A stretch of 6,166 nt of DNA from JAZMZS01 sp045580775 (GTDB lineage Bacteria; Bacillota; Clostridia; Oscillospirales; CAG-272). Below the pieces are notes generated by a model. It saw only the letters and a program-made list of their open reading frames with translations, had not been told where the DNA came from and ran no database searches. The position numbers and the translations under genes were made by a program. The stretch covers positions 1-6,166 of the forward strand of contig JAZNOK010000058.1 in NCBI GenBank assembly GCA_045580775.1. Direction: 5' to 3'. Of this stretch, positions 5,633-6,166 are shown piece by piece (the first letter of the stretch is position 1; each line of letters starts with the position of its first letter).

Positions 5633-6166
5633 TCAGTTGTAAAATTCTTTATACCATTCAGAAAACTTGCGTAAACCTTCTCTGAGAGAAGTCGTCGGCT
5701 TAAAACCGAAATCACGCTCCAATGCACTAGTATCTGCAAATGTAACCTCAACATCGCCCGGTTGCATCGGAACAAGCTTTTTGTGACTTTCAAAGTCATA
5801 ATCGGCATCAAGCACCCCTGCCCTGACCAGCTCCTGCTGAAGTATGTCAACAAAGTCCAAGAGATTTTCAGGATTGCTGTTTCCTATATTATACAGTGAG
5901 TATGGAGTACTCAGTATACCGTTTTCATCAGGTATTCTTTCCGGGGCTTTTTGCATGACCCTGAAAACTCCCTCAACTATGTCGTCAACATAGGTAAAGT
6001 CTCGCTTGCAGTTTCCATAGTTGAAAATCTGTATATCTTCCCCTCTGACAAGTTTATTGGTAAAACCAAAATATGCCATATCAGGACGTCCAGCCGGACC
6101 GTATACGGTAAAGAACCTTAATCCTGTACTGGGTATTCCGTAAAGCTTTGAATAAGCGTGAGCCAT
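5633..6166 (-). CDS. UDP-glucuronate 4-epimerase, C-terminal part (5' end outside window)
   Basis: Only the last 177 residues of this extended short-chain dehydrogenase/reductase are present. The open frame runs to the window edge, so the Met at 6166 is probably internal. Such enzymes are about 340-360 residues, and the missing half would hold the NAD-binding GxxGxxG and the catalytic YxxxK. Visible substrate-binding segments are LRFFTVYGPAGRPDM (16-30 of this fragment), NCKRDFTYVDD (52-62) and YNIGNS (92-97). The C-terminal QPGDVEVTFADTSAL (135-149), DFGFKPTTSLREGL and WYKEFY match the UDP-glucuronate 4-epimerase branch (LpsL/Cap1J-like). The reaction converts UDP-glucuronate, the product of the adjacent ugd, to UDP-galacturonate for capsule or other surface glycans. 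A related UDP-sugar epimerase is less likely because of the close match to this branch. The operon promoter must lie beyond the right edge. Confidence 0.9.
   Translation of the reverse strand: MAHAYSKLYGIPSTGLRFFTVYGPAGRPDMAYFGFTNKLVRGEDIQIFNYGNCKRDFTYVDDIVEGVFRVMQKAPERIPDENGILSTPYSLYNIGNSNPENLLDFVDILQQELVRAGVLDADYDFESHKKLVPMQPGDVEVTFADTSALERDFGFKPTTSLREGLRKFSEWYKEFYN

Overview
This 6.2-kb window looks chromosomal, from a low- to mid-GC Gram-positive bacterium, most likely Clostridia (Ruminococcus/Oscillospiraceae-like). That assignment is an inference from AT-rich intergenic DNA, sigma-A-type promoters, strong AGGAGG-type ribosome binding sites, intrinsic terminators and the character of the proteins. 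No RNA genes, mobile elements, CRISPR arrays or phage genes are visible.

Left half (+ strand): two independently transcribed housekeeping-type genes. The first (188-1153) encodes a TIGR01212-family (YtqA/YhcC-like) radical SAM protein. It has a near-consensus promoter at 6-34 and a roughly 147-nt leader that can fold into hairpins. The second (1351-3405) encodes an EF-G-like translational GTPase of the EF-G-2/FusA2 type. Its promoter (1245-1273) is interleaved with a terminator hairpin that closes the first gene, so the -10 box lies in the hairpin loop. A GC-rich hairpin at 3425-3456 separates this gene from the convergent operon.

Right half (- strand): three tightly spaced genes, reading right to left. 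They are a UDP-glucuronate 4-epimerase (5' end outside the window), UDP-glucose 6-dehydrogenase (ugd) and a divergent MurB-type FAD enzyme. The first two give a short pathway, UDP-glucose to UDP-glucuronate to UDP-galacturonate, that supplies acidic sugars for a surface polysaccharide. The MurB homologue ends the operon. It keeps the FAD-binding and several active-site signatures, but has Thr where the catalytic Ser of MurB is expected, so it may be a variant or second MurB copy tied to envelope polysaccharide synthesis.

The protein families are all known. I see no strong evidence for a new multi-gene system. The points most worth checking are the two promoters embedded in dyads, the structured leader of the radical SAM gene, and the MurB variant in a uronic-acid operon.
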